A DNA stretch of 64,000 nt from Verrucomicrobiia bacterium (GTDB lineage Bacteria > Verrucomicrobiota > Verrucomicrobiia > Limisphaerales > UBA9464). The stretch's first letter is position 1; every line of letters starts with the position of its first letter. Location of the stretch: the NCBI GenBank assembly GCA_019634635.1, contig JAHCBB010000022.1, forward strand, positions 1 through 64,000, given 5' to 3'. The notes beneath the pieces were generated by a model. It worked only from the letters and a program-made list of their open reading frames with translations, had not been told where the DNA came from and ran no database searches. The position numbers were made by a program, and so were the translations under genes. Of this stretch, positions 53,600 to 63,342 are shown piece after piece.

Positions 53600-56041
53600 T
53601 CACTCGCTCCGTAGCGCCTCCATCGCCTGAATCCTTGTCGCACGGCGGGCGGGGATGTAGGTGGCGATCAAGGCGACGGCACTGAAGATGATTGAGACGA
53701 CGACAAACGTGGCCGGATCTGAGGCCGTGATCCCAAACAGCAGAGAGCCCAGGAACCGGGTCAGCACCCACGCTCCCACCAGCCCCAGGGCGATGCCGCA
53801 CACGGTGAGCAGCATCCCGCGTCCCAACACAATGCCGAGGACATCACGGTGCTGCGCACCCAGTGCCATCCGGAGACCGATCTCCTTCATCCGCAACGCG
53901 ACCGAGTAGGCGATGACTCCGTAAATTCCCACGGTGGCCAGGATCAGCGCGACGCCCGCAAACAGCGTGAGCAACACCGTGAGAAACCGCGGGCGCGATT
54001 GGGCGGCCGTCATCAACTCACCCAAGGTGCGGATCTCCGCCACTGGGAGTGCGGGGTCCAATGTCCTCAACTCGCGCCGGACCACGCCAACAAGGCCCGA
54101 TGGTTCGCCAGCCCCGCGCACCACAATGAACATGCGCTGCGATCGGCCCCGTCCCGCATTCTGCGTGAACGGCAGATAAAGTTCCGTGCCCGTCGGGTTT
54201 TCCAGTCCGCCATTCTTGGAATCGGAGACCACCCCGACGATGGTGCACCAGTTGGTGGTCCCGCTGGGGCGAACGCGGCGTCCCAATGCGCTGGCGCTTC
54301 CCCAAAACGTCCGCGCCATCGTCTGATTGACGATCACCACCTCCGGGGAGTCCGGGCTGTCGCGTTCGTCAAAGAACCGGCCTTCGATAAGCCGGATCCG
54401 AAGGGTCTCGAAGTAGCCCGGGCTGACGCTCTGGTAGAACTCCACATTTTGCAGCGGACCGTCCGGGGTTGGAACGTAGCCCTCAATGGTGGTGTCACTG
54501 TGGGTGCTGGAATAGTGGGGCGGCAGTCCGGAGACCAAGGCGACCCCCTCGAATCCCGGAAGCGCATCGAGTCTGCCTTTGAGTCGCGTCCAGAACTCGT
54601 GAACTTCTTGTCCCCGGTAGGTGGCACCCGGCAGGGCGACAGACATGGTGAGGACCCCCTTGGAATCAAAACCGGCGTTGACCTCCTGCAGGTTCCAGAA
54701 GCCACGAAGCATCAGGCCCGCCCCAATGAGGAGGGTCAGCGAAAGCGCCAATTGCCCCACGACCAAACCCTGGCGGAAGCGCTGGGCCCGGACCACTCCG
54801 GTCGTTGACGAGGCGGCGGACTTCAATGCGTGGTGCAGGTTGCGGCGGACGACATGAACCAGCGGTGCCAGACCAAAAACCAGGCCCGTTACGAGCGACA
54901 GCGTCACCGCGAACAGCACCACCGGGGCATCAATGGCAATCTCCCCCGCGCGCGGCAGGGTGGCCAGGCTGGCAGACTTGAGGAGTTTCAGACCCCCGAA
55001 GGCCATAACCAGTCCGACGGCCACCCCCATGGACGCCAAGAGAAGACCTTCCACCACGAATTGCGTTCCAAGCCGCCTCAGTCCAGCACCCACCGCACAC
55101 CGCACGGCGATCTCGCGCTGCCGGGACTCGGCCCGCGCCAGCAGCAGATTGGCCACATTCACACAGGCGATCAGGAGCAGAAAGGCGACGGCTCCCAGAA
55201 GCATCCGCAGCGCGGGGCGAACGCCGCGAACGACTTCATCATGGAGGCCGTAGCTCACGATCGTGTGGTTCGTTCCGTCCAAAACGTGGCCCGAACCTGT
55301 TTGGCTCCAGAACTTCTCCAACGACTCGATCTCCGCCTGAGCCTGTTCCAGGGACACCCCGGCCCGCAGGCGACCCACCAGGTTCAGACCATGGTCCGCC
55401 CGCCCGCCGGGGTTGGCGGGGTCCACCTGGATGGGAACCCACAGCTCCGTAGGACTCATCTCGCCGGGAGGAAACTGGAACGATTCCGGCATCACGCCGA
55501 CGACACTGAACTGGCCGCCGTTGAGCAAGAAATCGCGGCCCAGAATGCCCGGGTCACCGGCGAACGCCCGCTGCCACAACCCGTATGAGATCACCACGAC
55601 CTGCGGTCCTCCAGGAACATCGTCCTCGGGCGTCAGCACCCGGCCCAACAACGGAACCGCGCCCAGGGAACCCAGCAGATCACCCGAAATGGCCGACGCC
55701 GTGGCCCGCGTGGGATGGGTGTCACCGCCCACGTTCACGCCCAGGGTGACCCAGGCGTCCAGCGACTTCCACGACGTGGTCTCGCGCCGCAGGTCGAGGA
55801 ACTCCGGCCCAGAGAACGCAAACCGTCGCAGGCCCCCGTTCGGAAAGCCGGGAAACTCGGAATAGATGCGCACCAAGCGGTCGGGCTCCGCGTAGGGCAG
55901 CGAACGAAGCAGCACGGCGTTGACCACGCTGAAGATGGCGGTGACAGCTCCAACCCCAAGCGCCAGGGTGAGCACCGCCACGGCGCTGAAGCCGGGGTTC
56001 TTCAGCAGTTGGCGGATGGCGAATTTGAGGTCGGAAATCAA
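53600..56041 (-). CDS. ADOP/MacB-type ABC permease 6
   Basis: This 813-aa permease begins at a TTG (56041) giving MISDLKFAIRQLLKNPGFSAVAVLTLALGVGAVTAIFSVV; no ATG is available nearby. The bases upstream are a heptad array ending 2 nt before the start, with no Shine-Dalgarno. FtsX 1 is LGAVAFLLLIACVNVANLLLARAESRQREIAVRCAVGAGLRRL and FtsX 2 is LFAGVALILATVGIYGVIAYSVALRMKEIGLRMALGAQHRDV. It ends IPARRATRIQAMEALRSE, a more divergent C-terminus than permeases 2, 4 and 7. Confidence 0.88.
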   Translation of the reverse strand: MISDLKFAIRQLLKNPGFSAVAVLTLALGVGAVTAIFSVVNAVLLRSLPYAEPDRLVRIYSEFPGFPNGGLRRFAFSGPEFLDLRRETTSWKSLDAWVTLGVNVGGDTHPTRATASAISGDLLGSLGAVPLLGRVLTPEDDVPGGPQVVVISYGLWQRAFAGDPGILGRDFLLNGGQFSVVGVMPESFQFPPGEMSPTELWVPIQVDPANPGGRADHGLNLVGRLRAGVSLEQAQAEIESLEKFWSQTGSGHVLDGTNHTIVSYGLHDEVVRGVRPALRMLLGAVAFLLLIACVNVANLLLARAESRQREIAVRCAVGAGLRRLGTQFVVEGLLLASMGVAVGLVMAFGGLKLLKSASLATLPRAGEIAIDAPVVLFAVTLSLVTGLVFGLAPLVHVVRRNLHHALKSAASSTTGVVRAQRFRQGLVVGQLALSLTLLIGAGLMLRGFWNLQEVNAGFDSKGVLTMSVALPGATYRGQEVHEFWTRLKGRLDALPGFEGVALVSGLPPHYSSTHSDTTIEGYVPTPDGPLQNVEFYQSVSPGYFETLRIRLIEGRFFDERDSPDSPEVVIVNQTMARTFWGSASALGRRVRPSGTTNWCTIVGVVSDSKNGGLENPTGTELYLPFTQNAGRGRSQRMFIVVRGAGEPSGLVGVVRRELRTLDPALPVAEIRTLGELMTAAQSRPRFLTVLLTLFAGVALILATVGIYGVIAYSVALRMKEIGLRMALGAQHRDVLGIVLGRGMLLTVCGIALGLVGAWVLTRFLGSLLFGITASDPATFVVVSIIFSAVALIATYIPARRATRIQAMEALRSE

Positions 56042-56043
56042 AA

Positions 56044-56510
56044 GAGTTATGAGTTATGAGTTATTAGTTATGAGTGGGAGACGGATCTGCGGAGAGCGTT
56101 GAGCATCTTCCGCAGCTCCTGAATCAAGCCGAGTACTTCGCCGGCCTCACTGATGGAGCAGAACCCGAGTTCGATGCTCAGCGTCACCTGGGTGTCCAAT
56201 TCACCGGTGGAACCTTCGGCGTGGGAAATGAATTGAACGAACTCCCCCGCTGTTCGCCGCGCCTGGCCGTCGGTCAAATTCGAGGGAATGGAAACTGCAG
56301 CCCGCCGCATCCGGGAAACCAAGCCAAACTTCTCTTCGCCGGAAAACTTGGTCGTCAACCGATGAATGAGCCTGGCCAGCAGCATTCCCTTCTGCCACGC
56401 AATCAACTCGCGACAACTCTGCGGTGCATTCTGTTCAGTGCTCATAACTCCTAACTCGTAACTCCTAACTCATAACTTATACCTTATGGCTCATGGCTCA
56501 TGGCTCATCC
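56044..56510 (-). mobile_element. Heptad-bounded four-helix-bundle element 4 (intact)
   Basis: The left array is GAGTTAT x3, TAGTTAT, GAGT (56044-56075). The right array has ten heptads (CTCATAA, CTCCTAA, CTCGTAA, CTCCTAA, CTCATAA, CTTATAC, CTTATGG, CTCATGG x2, CTCATCC; 56441-56510) and overlaps the permease 7 stop codon (56505-56507). The arrays are inverted and frame an intact 125-aa ORF. Confidence 0.75.
56068..56445 (-). CDS. Four-helix-bundle protein (23S rRNA intervening-sequence protein family)
   Basis: This 125-aa all-helical protein reads MSTEQNAPQSCRELIAWQKGMLLARLIHRLTTKFSGEEKFGLVSRMRRAAVSIPSNLTDGQARRTAGEFVQFISHAEGS..., matching the S23/IVP four-helix family (conserved W-QK, EE-GL, R-A-SIP-N, G-R). 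Family members include ORFs in 23S rRNA insertions and Avd of diversity-generating retroelements, which binds nucleic acid; the function of free-standing copies is unknown. ATG and TAA are both within heptad repeats. The C-terminal half is almost identical to the copy at 58979, while the N-terminal half differs at many sites. Confidence 0.85.
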   Translation of the reverse strand: MSTEQNAPQSCRELIAWQKGMLLARLIHRLTTKFSGEEKFGLVSRMRRAAVSIPSNLTDGQARRTAGEFVQFISHAEGSTGELDTQVTLSIELGFCSISEAGEVLGLIQELRKMLNALRRSVSHS

Positions 56511-58952
56511 ATCACTCCGCAGCGCCACCATCGGGTCCACCCGCGCCGCGCGGCGTGCGGGCAGCCAGCAGGCCAGCCACGCAACCGCCAGCAGGAGCAG
56601 CGGGATGGCGAGGAACGTGACCGGATCGGTCGGGCTGATGCCGAAGAGCAGCCTGCGCAGCAGTTGCGTGGTGGCCAAGGCGCCGAGCAGGCCGACGCCG
56701 ATCCCGATGGCGGCCAGCTTCATGCCCTGCCGCAGCACGAGCCGCCGCACCTCGCCCCGCCGCGCCCCCAGCGCCATGCGGATGCCAACCTCCCGCGTGC
56801 GCTGCGAGACCGAATAGGCGATGACACCGAAGAGGCCCGACACGGCGAGGATCAACGCGACGAGTCCCAGCACGCCCAGCAGCAGTCCGGAGGCGCGGGC
56901 GGGGAACAGTACGAGGGAAAGATGTTCTTCCAAGGTCGTCGCATCGGTCAGCACGAGCCGGGAGTCCATCTCCCGAACCAGATTGCGGATCGCGGCGAAA
57001 GCGGGGCCCGATGCGCCGGTCACATGGGCGACGAGCATGGCCGATGGATGCGACCGGAAGCAGTCGAAGATCGCCGGGAGCGGTTCTTCGCCCAGCGTGC
57101 GATAGCTGCCGGTCGCCACCACGCCCACGATTTCCAGGGTGTTTTCCGGCGTGGGAGCCCCGTTGAAGAGACGTTGCCCGATGGGATTTTCGCCCGGCCA
57201 GAAGCGGCGGGCGGCAGCTTCGTTGATGACCGCCACACGGCGCGTCCCGGTGCGGTCGGCCGAAGTGAATTCGCGCCCTTTCAGCACGCGGGTGCCGACC
57301 GTCGCGAAATAGCCCGGCCCGACGCCGAACTGTTCGAAAAAGAAGCCCGCCTCCCCCTCGGGCGACGTTCGACCCTCGATCTGGAGGCGTCCGTTGTTCC
57401 GCTCGGGGCCCAGCGGGAGATACCGCGTCCAGGCGGCGCCGTTCACGCCGGGCAACCTCTCCACGCGGGCCAAAAGCCTGTCCTGGAATTCGCGCGTCTG
57501 CGCCGGGGAATACCCCTGGTCGCCCAGGCTCAGACCGACGGCGAGTCGGTCCTTCACCACAAAGCCGGGATCAAAGGAACGCGCCTCGTTCAAGCTGCGC
57601 AGGCAGAGCGTCGCGGCGACGAGCAGCACGAGGCAGAGCGCCATTTGACCGACAATCAGGGATTGGGCGAAGCGGGACCGTCGCGCCGCCAGTCCCTGTC
57701 TCTGGTTCTTCAAGGCGGCCGCGAGATCCAACCGGCCGCCCTGCAGCGCCGGAGCCATGCCAAAAGCGAGGCCCGTAAAGACGGTCACCGCCACGGTGAA
57801 GGCCAGCACCCGGCCATCGATCGCGATCTCGAAGCGCAAGGGCAGATTGGACGGCAGCAACCGCAGCAACAGATCGGTCGTCCAAACGGAGAGCAACAAC
57901 CCGAGCGCGCCGCCCAATCCCGCCAGGAGCACACTTTCCGTCAGCAATTGCCGCGCGATCCGCGCGCGCCCCGCTCCCAGCGCGGACCGCACGGCCAGTT
58001 CCCCCCCGCGGCTGGCGGCGCGGGCGAGCTGTAGGTTGGCGGCATTCGCGCAGGCGATGAGCAGCACGAGCGCGACTGCCCCCATCAGGAGAGCGGAGAA
58101 TCCCTGCACGTAGCCACGCAGCGGAATGGGCACCAGCAGCGAGGGAAGCAACGTGGCCCCGTCCTGCAAGCGGTTGCCGCCGATGGACTGCTCGAAGCCC
58201 CGGGTGAGCGCCGACAGCTCCGCCTGCGCCCGGGCCGGGGTCGTCTCCGGTTTGAGTCGCGTGAAGCCGACCAACCAGTGAGATCCGGTGCTGGTGAGGC
58301 AGTCCGCCTCACGCATCACCGCCGGACGCATCATGACCGGCAACCACAGGTCCGGCACCACCCCGGCGAAGACGCCGATGAACGCCTCCGGTGCCACGCC
58401 GATCACGGTCAACGCGACGCCGTTCAGGACGATCGTACGACCGATCGCCTGAACGTCGGACGCGAGCGCGTGTCTCCAGAATTGATGGCTGACAACCACG
58501 ACCGGATGCGTGCCGGGGCGCTGGTCTTCATCGAACTCGAAGAACCGGCCCATCCTTGGAGCCACTCCGGCCACCTCGAAGAAGTTTCCGGTGACGAACA
58601 CACCCTGGGCCGATTCCCCGAAACCATCCCGATTCCAGCTCAGTTTGACCGGCTCGACCGTGATTCCGGCGAGGGCGGGGATGGATCGGCCGTGGGCGCG
58701 GAGGTGCGCGAGGAACGGATAGCTCCAAACGGCGTGCTGTTTGATCGGCAACGTAGCGTCCGGCCTATGGCGCCAGACCTGCCAGAGCGCTCCGGGCTCG
58801 GCCACGGGCGGCGGTCGGAACAGAAGTGCGTTCACAAAGCTGAAGATCGTGGCGCTCCCCGCAATGCCGAGCGCAAGGGTGAGCACGGCCACGGCGGTGA
58901 AACCGGGGTTCTTCAGCAACTGCCGGAAGGCGAATTTGAGGTCGGAAATCAA
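56505..58952 (-). CDS. ADOP/MacB-type ABC permease 7
   Basis: This 815-aa permease also begins at TTG (58952; MISDLKFAFRQLLKNPGFTAVAVLTLALGIAGSATIFSFV), 2 nt from a heptad array, exactly like permease 6. FtsX 1 is LMGAVALVLLIACANAANLQLARAASRGGELAVRSALGAGRARIA and FtsX 2 is LLGVLGLVALILAVSGLFGVIAYSVSQRTREVGIRMALGARRGEVRRL. Its 3' end is shared with permease 4 over about 60 nt. The stop codon TGA is part of the flanking heptads. Confidence 0.88.
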   Translation of the reverse strand: MISDLKFAFRQLLKNPGFTAVAVLTLALGIAGSATIFSFVNALLFRPPPVAEPGALWQVWRHRPDATLPIKQHAVWSYPFLAHLRAHGRSIPALAGITVEPVKLSWNRDGFGESAQGVFVTGNFFEVAGVAPRMGRFFEFDEDQRPGTHPVVVVSHQFWRHALASDVQAIGRTIVLNGVALTVIGVAPEAFIGVFAGVVPDLWLPVMMRPAVMREADCLTSTGSHWLVGFTRLKPETTPARAQAELSALTRGFEQSIGGNRLQDGATLLPSLLVPIPLRGYVQGFSALLMGAVALVLLIACANAANLQLARAASRGGELAVRSALGAGRARIARQLLTESVLLAGLGGALGLLLSVWTTDLLLRLLPSNLPLRFEIAIDGRVLAFTVAVTVFTGLAFGMAPALQGGRLDLAAALKNQRQGLAARRSRFAQSLIVGQMALCLVLLVAATLCLRSLNEARSFDPGFVVKDRLAVGLSLGDQGYSPAQTREFQDRLLARVERLPGVNGAAWTRYLPLGPERNNGRLQIEGRTSPEGEAGFFFEQFGVGPGYFATVGTRVLKGREFTSADRTGTRRVAVINEAAARRFWPGENPIGQRLFNGAPTPENTLEIVGVVATGSYRTLGEEPLPAIFDCFRSHPSAMLVAHVTGASGPAFAAIRNLVREMDSRLVLTDATTLEEHLSLVLFPARASGLLLGVLGLVALILAVSGLFGVIAYSVSQRTREVGIRMALGARRGEVRRLVLRQGMKLAAIGIGVGLLGALATTQLLRRLLFGISPTDPVTFLAIPLLLLAVAWLACWLPARRAARVDPMVALRSDG

Positions 58953-58954
58953 TA

Positions 58955-59379
58955 GAGTTATGAGTTCTGAGTTATGAGTTATGAGTGGGAGACGGATCTG
59001 CGGAGGGCGTTGAGCATCTTCCGCAGCTCCTGAATCAAGCCGTGTACTTCGCCGGCCTCACTGATGGAGCAGAAGCCGAGTTCGATGCTCAGCGTCACCT
59101 GGGTGTCCAATTCAGCGGTGGAACCTTCGGCGTGGGAAATGAATTGAACGAACTCCCCCGCTGTTCGCCGCGCCTGGCCCTCGGCCAAATTCGAGGGAAT
59201 GGAAACTGCAGCCCGCCGCATCTGCGCAATCAGACCAAACTTCTCTTCGGCAGGAAATTTGGCAGTAAGCTGGTACACCAGTTTGGTCAAGAGCATGGCC
59301 TTTTGCCAACTGATCAACTCTCGATAGCCTTGTGTCACCTTTTGTTCAGCACTCATAACTCATAACTCCCAACTCATAA
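58955..59379 (-). mobile_element. Heptad-bounded four-helix-bundle element 5 (intact)
   Basis: The left array is GAGTTAT, GAGTTCT, GAGTTAT x2, GAGT (58955-58986). The right array is CTCATAA x2, CTCCCAA, CTCATAA (59352-59379), directly abutting the stop codon of the ABC ATPase gene (59380-59382). It encloses an intact 125-aa ORF. Confidence 0.75.
58979..59356 (-). CDS. Four-helix-bundle protein (23S rRNA intervening-sequence protein family), copy 2
   Basis: This 125-aa paralogue of the gene at 56068 begins MSAEQKVTQGYRELISWQKAMLLTKLVYQLTAKFPAEEKFGLIAQMRRAAVSIPSNLAEGQARRT.... From RRAAVSIPSNL to the C-terminus it differs at only about five residues, whereas the first 45 residues differ at about 18. 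The start ATG and stop TAA again fall in the inverted heptads. It sits between the ABC ATPase and permease 7, so ribosomes translating the transporter message would meet it in the series. Confidence 0.85.
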   Translation of the reverse strand: MSAEQKVTQGYRELISWQKAMLLTKLVYQLTAKFPAEEKFGLIAQMRRAAVSIPSNLAEGQARRTAGEFVQFISHAEGSTAELDTQVTLSIELGFCSISEAGEVHGLIQELRKMLNALRRSVSHS

Positions 59380-60042
59380 CTATTTCTCCATCCACCCATC
59401 CTTCAACGTGACGATGCGATGACTGTACCCCGCCCAGTCGGGGTTGTGCGTGACCTGGATAATCGTGGTGCCCTCGCCGTTGAGCTTCTTGAACAGGTCC
59501 ATGATCTCGCGACCCTGATCGGTGTGCAGGTTGCCCGTTGGCTCGTCGGCAAGGATGAGCGACGGTTTCGCGATGATGGCGCGGGCGATGGCGACAAGCT
59601 GCTGCTGGCCGCCGCTGAGCTGCGAGGGAAACAAGTCCCTCTTCGCGACGATGCCAAAGCGATCCAGCGTGTCAGCGACGAGCGATTCGCGCTCGGCCCG
59701 TTTCAGGTCGCGATAGGAGAGCGGCAGGTCGAGGTTCTCGGCGACGGTCAGGTCGTCGAGCAGATGGAACTGCTGGAAGACAAAGCCGATGTGCTGCTTG
59801 TTGAGCGCGGCGCGGTCCTTGGGCTTGAGCTGCTGGACGGCCTGCTCCTGGAACTGGTATTCGCCCTCGTACGCGCCATCGAACATCCCGATGATGCTGA
59901 GCAGGGTGGACTTCCCCGCGCCGCTCGGTCCCATGAACGTGATGAAGTCGCCTTCGTTCACGTTGAGGTTGATCTGGCGGAGCACGTAGGTGAAGCCGGC
60001 CTTGGTCTGGTAGCGTTTCTCTAGATTGCGGAGTTGGATCAT
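59380..60042 (-). CDS. ABC transporter ATP-binding protein (MacB/LolD-type), second ATPase
   Basis: This 220-aa ABC ATPase has Walker A GPSGAGKST (about 38-46), Q-loop GFVFQQFHLLDDLTVAENLDLPL, signature LSGGQQQ, Walker B LILADEP and switch THNPD (His present). Subfamily features of the macrolide-exporter/LolD group are clear. It follows permease 8 by 76 nt and precedes the four-helix element and permeases 7 and 6, which lack an ATPase domain of their own and so may share this one. Confidence 0.9.
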   Translation of the reverse strand: MIQLRNLEKRYQTKAGFTYVLRQINLNVNEGDFITFMGPSGAGKSTLLSIIGMFDGAYEGEYQFQEQAVQQLKPKDRAALNKQHIGFVFQQFHLLDDLTVAENLDLPLSYRDLKRAERESLVADTLDRFGIVAKRDLFPSQLSGGQQQLVAIARAIIAKPSLILADEPTGNLHTDQGREIMDLFKKLNGEGTTIIQVTHNPDWAGYSHRIVTLKDGWMEK

Positions 60043-60045
60043 CGG

Positions 60046-60073
60046 TTGGTCGGTGGTTCTTGGTCAGTGGTTC
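60046..60073. repeat. 14-bp (2 x heptad) direct repeat, second heptad family
   Basis: TTGGTCGGTGGTTC and TTGGTCAGTGGTTC are adjacent (60046-60059, 60060-60073), immediately upstream of the ABC ATPase start at 60042. Similar units occur at 63317-63344. Confidence 0.55.
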
Positions 60074-60118
60074 GTTGCTCGCAGTCCGTGGCGATACTTT
60101 TCGCTTTTCGCATTCGGT

Positions 60119-62518
60119 CTATTCATTTCGCAGCGCCACCATCGGATCGACTCGTGAAGCACGGCGCGCGGGAATCCAGCAGGCCAGCAGCGAGACGGCG
60201 ACAAGGAGGACTGAGACGAATCCGAACGTCGGCGGATCGTGGGGCTGGATTTCGTAGAGCAGTCCGGCAAGCAGGCGGGCTAGGGCGAGTCCGCCCACCA
60301 ATCCGGCCGCAACGCCGAGGCCGGTCAGGACGGCCCCTTGCCGAAGCACCATCCGGATCACATCCCCCAGTTGTGCACCCAAGGCCATGCGGGTGCCGAT
60401 CTCCTGGGTCCTTTGCGAAACGGAACAGGCCATCACTCCATAGATGCCGACAGCGGATAGAACGAGAGCCAGGACGGCAAACGCTGCCAGCAAACCGGTT
60501 TGGAGGCGACGTTCGGCCAGAGTGCCGTCGAGCAGCGTCACCATGGGGCGGATGTTCTCGAGCGGCAGTTCCGGGTCGATCCGGCCAATTGCCTGTCGTA
60601 GAGATTCGGTCAGAACACCGGGGTCACCATCGGTCCGGACGACCAGCGACATGAATCCCCAGCAGCTCTGGTTGACCGGAAAAAATATCTGAGGCTCGGC
60701 AGGTTCAGCCAGGTTCGAGTCCCGGAAGTCGCGTACGATCCCAATGATCTCCCTGAGATCATCCGCGGTGTGGATGCGTCTTCCGACAACCTCCTCGTAC
60801 TTCGATCCCGGAAAGAACGCACGGATGAAGGACTCGTTCACCAAGACGGCCCGGGGCGCGTTCGCCGTGTCACGTGAATCGAAATCCCGTCCGCGCAGCA
60901 GGGTGGCGCCGATGGTCTTGAGATAACCCGGTGTCACCTGCCGATACGAGGCGATGTTCGGTTCGTCCGCCTTCGGCGGCGGCCTCCCTTCGACGGACAG
61001 CAACGTCTTCGCAATGATGCCGCCATAGGGCAGACCGAAGACGGCTGAGGCTGATCTGACTCCGGGCAGGGCCGACGCTTCCGCCACAATCCGCTCGAAG
61101 GTCGCGGCCTGAATGGTCGCGTTGGGATACTTCCTTTCCGGCAGAGCCAGGTTGGCCGTGAGCAGGTTCGATGGTTGGAAACCTGGATCAACATCGTGCA
61201 ACCGTGCGAAGCTGCGAAGCAGCAGGCCAGCCCCTGCAAGCAGGACCAGCGAAAGGGCGATCTCGCCGACCACAAGGGCGCTGCGGATCCGATTCCGGCG
61301 GAATCCCCCGGTCAGGCCACGTCCATGATCCTTCAGCACTTCGTGCAAATCTGTCTTCCAGGCAAGGATCGCCGGGGTCATGCCAAAGACCAAGCCCGTT
61401 CCGACGGCGATCACCAGCGAGACCACCAATACGGTGAAATTCGTTGAGACCCCGGCCACGCGGGGAAGATCCGGTGGCGCGAACACCACAATGGCCGTGA
61501 CACCCCAATGCCCCAGCAGGATTCCCAGCCCGCCGGCGATCAGGCTCAGCAGCAATCCCTCCGTCACCAGTTGTCGAAGAATCCGGGTGCGTCCGGCTCC
61601 CAGCGAGGTCCGCAATGCAAACTCGCGGCTGCGCGCAGCCGCACGGGTCAGGAGAAGATTGGCGACGTTCGCGCAGGCGATTAGAAGCACGCACGCCACA
61701 GCACCAAGCAGGACCAGGAGGGACCGCCGAGTCTTGCCAACGGTCTCTTCGTGAAGACCAATCAGGCTGCTCGAAACATTCTTCGACTCCTCGTGCGCCT
61801 CGGCGAGGCGGTCCGAAATGCCCTGCATCTCAGTGGTGGCCACCTGGTGTGATACGCCCTGCTTCAGCCGCCCGAGCACCTGTAGGCTGCGCGATCCACG
61901 GTCGGCGAGTTCGCCCGCGCCGAAAGCGGTGGGCGTCCACAGCTCGGTCTTCGATGACGGAAGCTCGATTCCGTCCAGAACGACCCCCACGACCTCATAG
62001 CCTTCGCCGTCGAGCTGGATGGTTCGGCCAATGATGGCTGGATCACCTCCGAATGTGCCCTGCCACATGGTCCGGCTCACAACCGCCACCCTGTGTCTGC
62101 CCACGGTTTCCTCGTCCGGCGCGAATGCCCGTCCCTCGAACGGATTGACACCAAGCATCTGGAAGAAGTTGGCGGATACCCTGGCGGCATTGATACGGCG
62201 GGCCTCGCCTTGACCGGTGAGGTTGTAGCCCATGTAGGCCATTGCCGAGAGTGACTCGAAGGTCGAACTCTGGTTCCTCCAGTCGAGAAAGGTGGGCGGA
62301 GAGACAGGAATGCGGTCAGTGCCTCGGGCCGGCACGGTTTCATGGATGCGGACGAGCCGCTCCGGCTCGGGGAATGGCAGCGGAGCCAGCAACACCCCGT
62401 GGACGACGCTGAAGATGGCCGTGTTCGCTCCAATGCCGAGCGCTAACGTAAGCACGGCCACGGCAGTGAAGCCGGGGTTCTTCAGCAACTGGCGGCAGGC
62501 AAATTTCAGATCGGTCAT
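60119..62518 (-). CDS. ADOP/MacB-type ABC permease 8
   Basis: This 799-aa permease starts MTDLKFACRQLLKNPGFTAVAVLTLALGIGANTAIFSVVHGVLL. ATG 62518 is preferred over the upstream open frame because it restores the conserved N-terminus. FtsX 1 (LLVLLGAVACVLLIACANVANLLLTRAAARSREFALRTSLGAGRTRIL) and FtsX 2 (LAAFAVLALVLSAVGIYGVMACSVSQRTQEIGTRMALGAQLGDVI) are typical. It is the first permease transcribed and follows the ATPase of 62609 by about 90 nt, so it is the natural partner of that ATPase and the adaptor. Confidence 0.9.
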   Translation of the reverse strand: MTDLKFACRQLLKNPGFTAVAVLTLALGIGANTAIFSVVHGVLLAPLPFPEPERLVRIHETVPARGTDRIPVSPPTFLDWRNQSSTFESLSAMAYMGYNLTGQGEARRINAARVSANFFQMLGVNPFEGRAFAPDEETVGRHRVAVVSRTMWQGTFGGDPAIIGRTIQLDGEGYEVVGVVLDGIELPSSKTELWTPTAFGAGELADRGSRSLQVLGRLKQGVSHQVATTEMQGISDRLAEAHEESKNVSSSLIGLHEETVGKTRRSLLVLLGAVACVLLIACANVANLLLTRAAARSREFALRTSLGAGRTRILRQLVTEGLLLSLIAGGLGILLGHWGVTAIVVFAPPDLPRVAGVSTNFTVLVVSLVIAVGTGLVFGMTPAILAWKTDLHEVLKDHGRGLTGGFRRNRIRSALVVGEIALSLVLLAGAGLLLRSFARLHDVDPGFQPSNLLTANLALPERKYPNATIQAATFERIVAEASALPGVRSASAVFGLPYGGIIAKTLLSVEGRPPPKADEPNIASYRQVTPGYLKTIGATLLRGRDFDSRDTANAPRAVLVNESFIRAFFPGSKYEEVVGRRIHTADDLREIIGIVRDFRDSNLAEPAEPQIFFPVNQSCWGFMSLVVRTDGDPGVLTESLRQAIGRIDPELPLENIRPMVTLLDGTLAERRLQTGLLAAFAVLALVLSAVGIYGVMACSVSQRTQEIGTRMALGAQLGDVIRMVLRQGAVLTGLGVAAGLVGGLALARLLAGLLYEIQPHDPPTFGFVSVLLVAVSLLACWIPARRASRVDPMVALRNE

Positions 62519-62608
62519 GGAAACGGCAGTAAGAATTAAAGGGTGATGGATTGAAGCGGGGTGCCAGTGTTTCGCCCTTTTACGGCGCAACTCTTCAACC
62601 TATTGAGT

Positions 62609-63331
<723 letters not shown>

Positions 63332-63342
63332 TGGTCAGAGGT

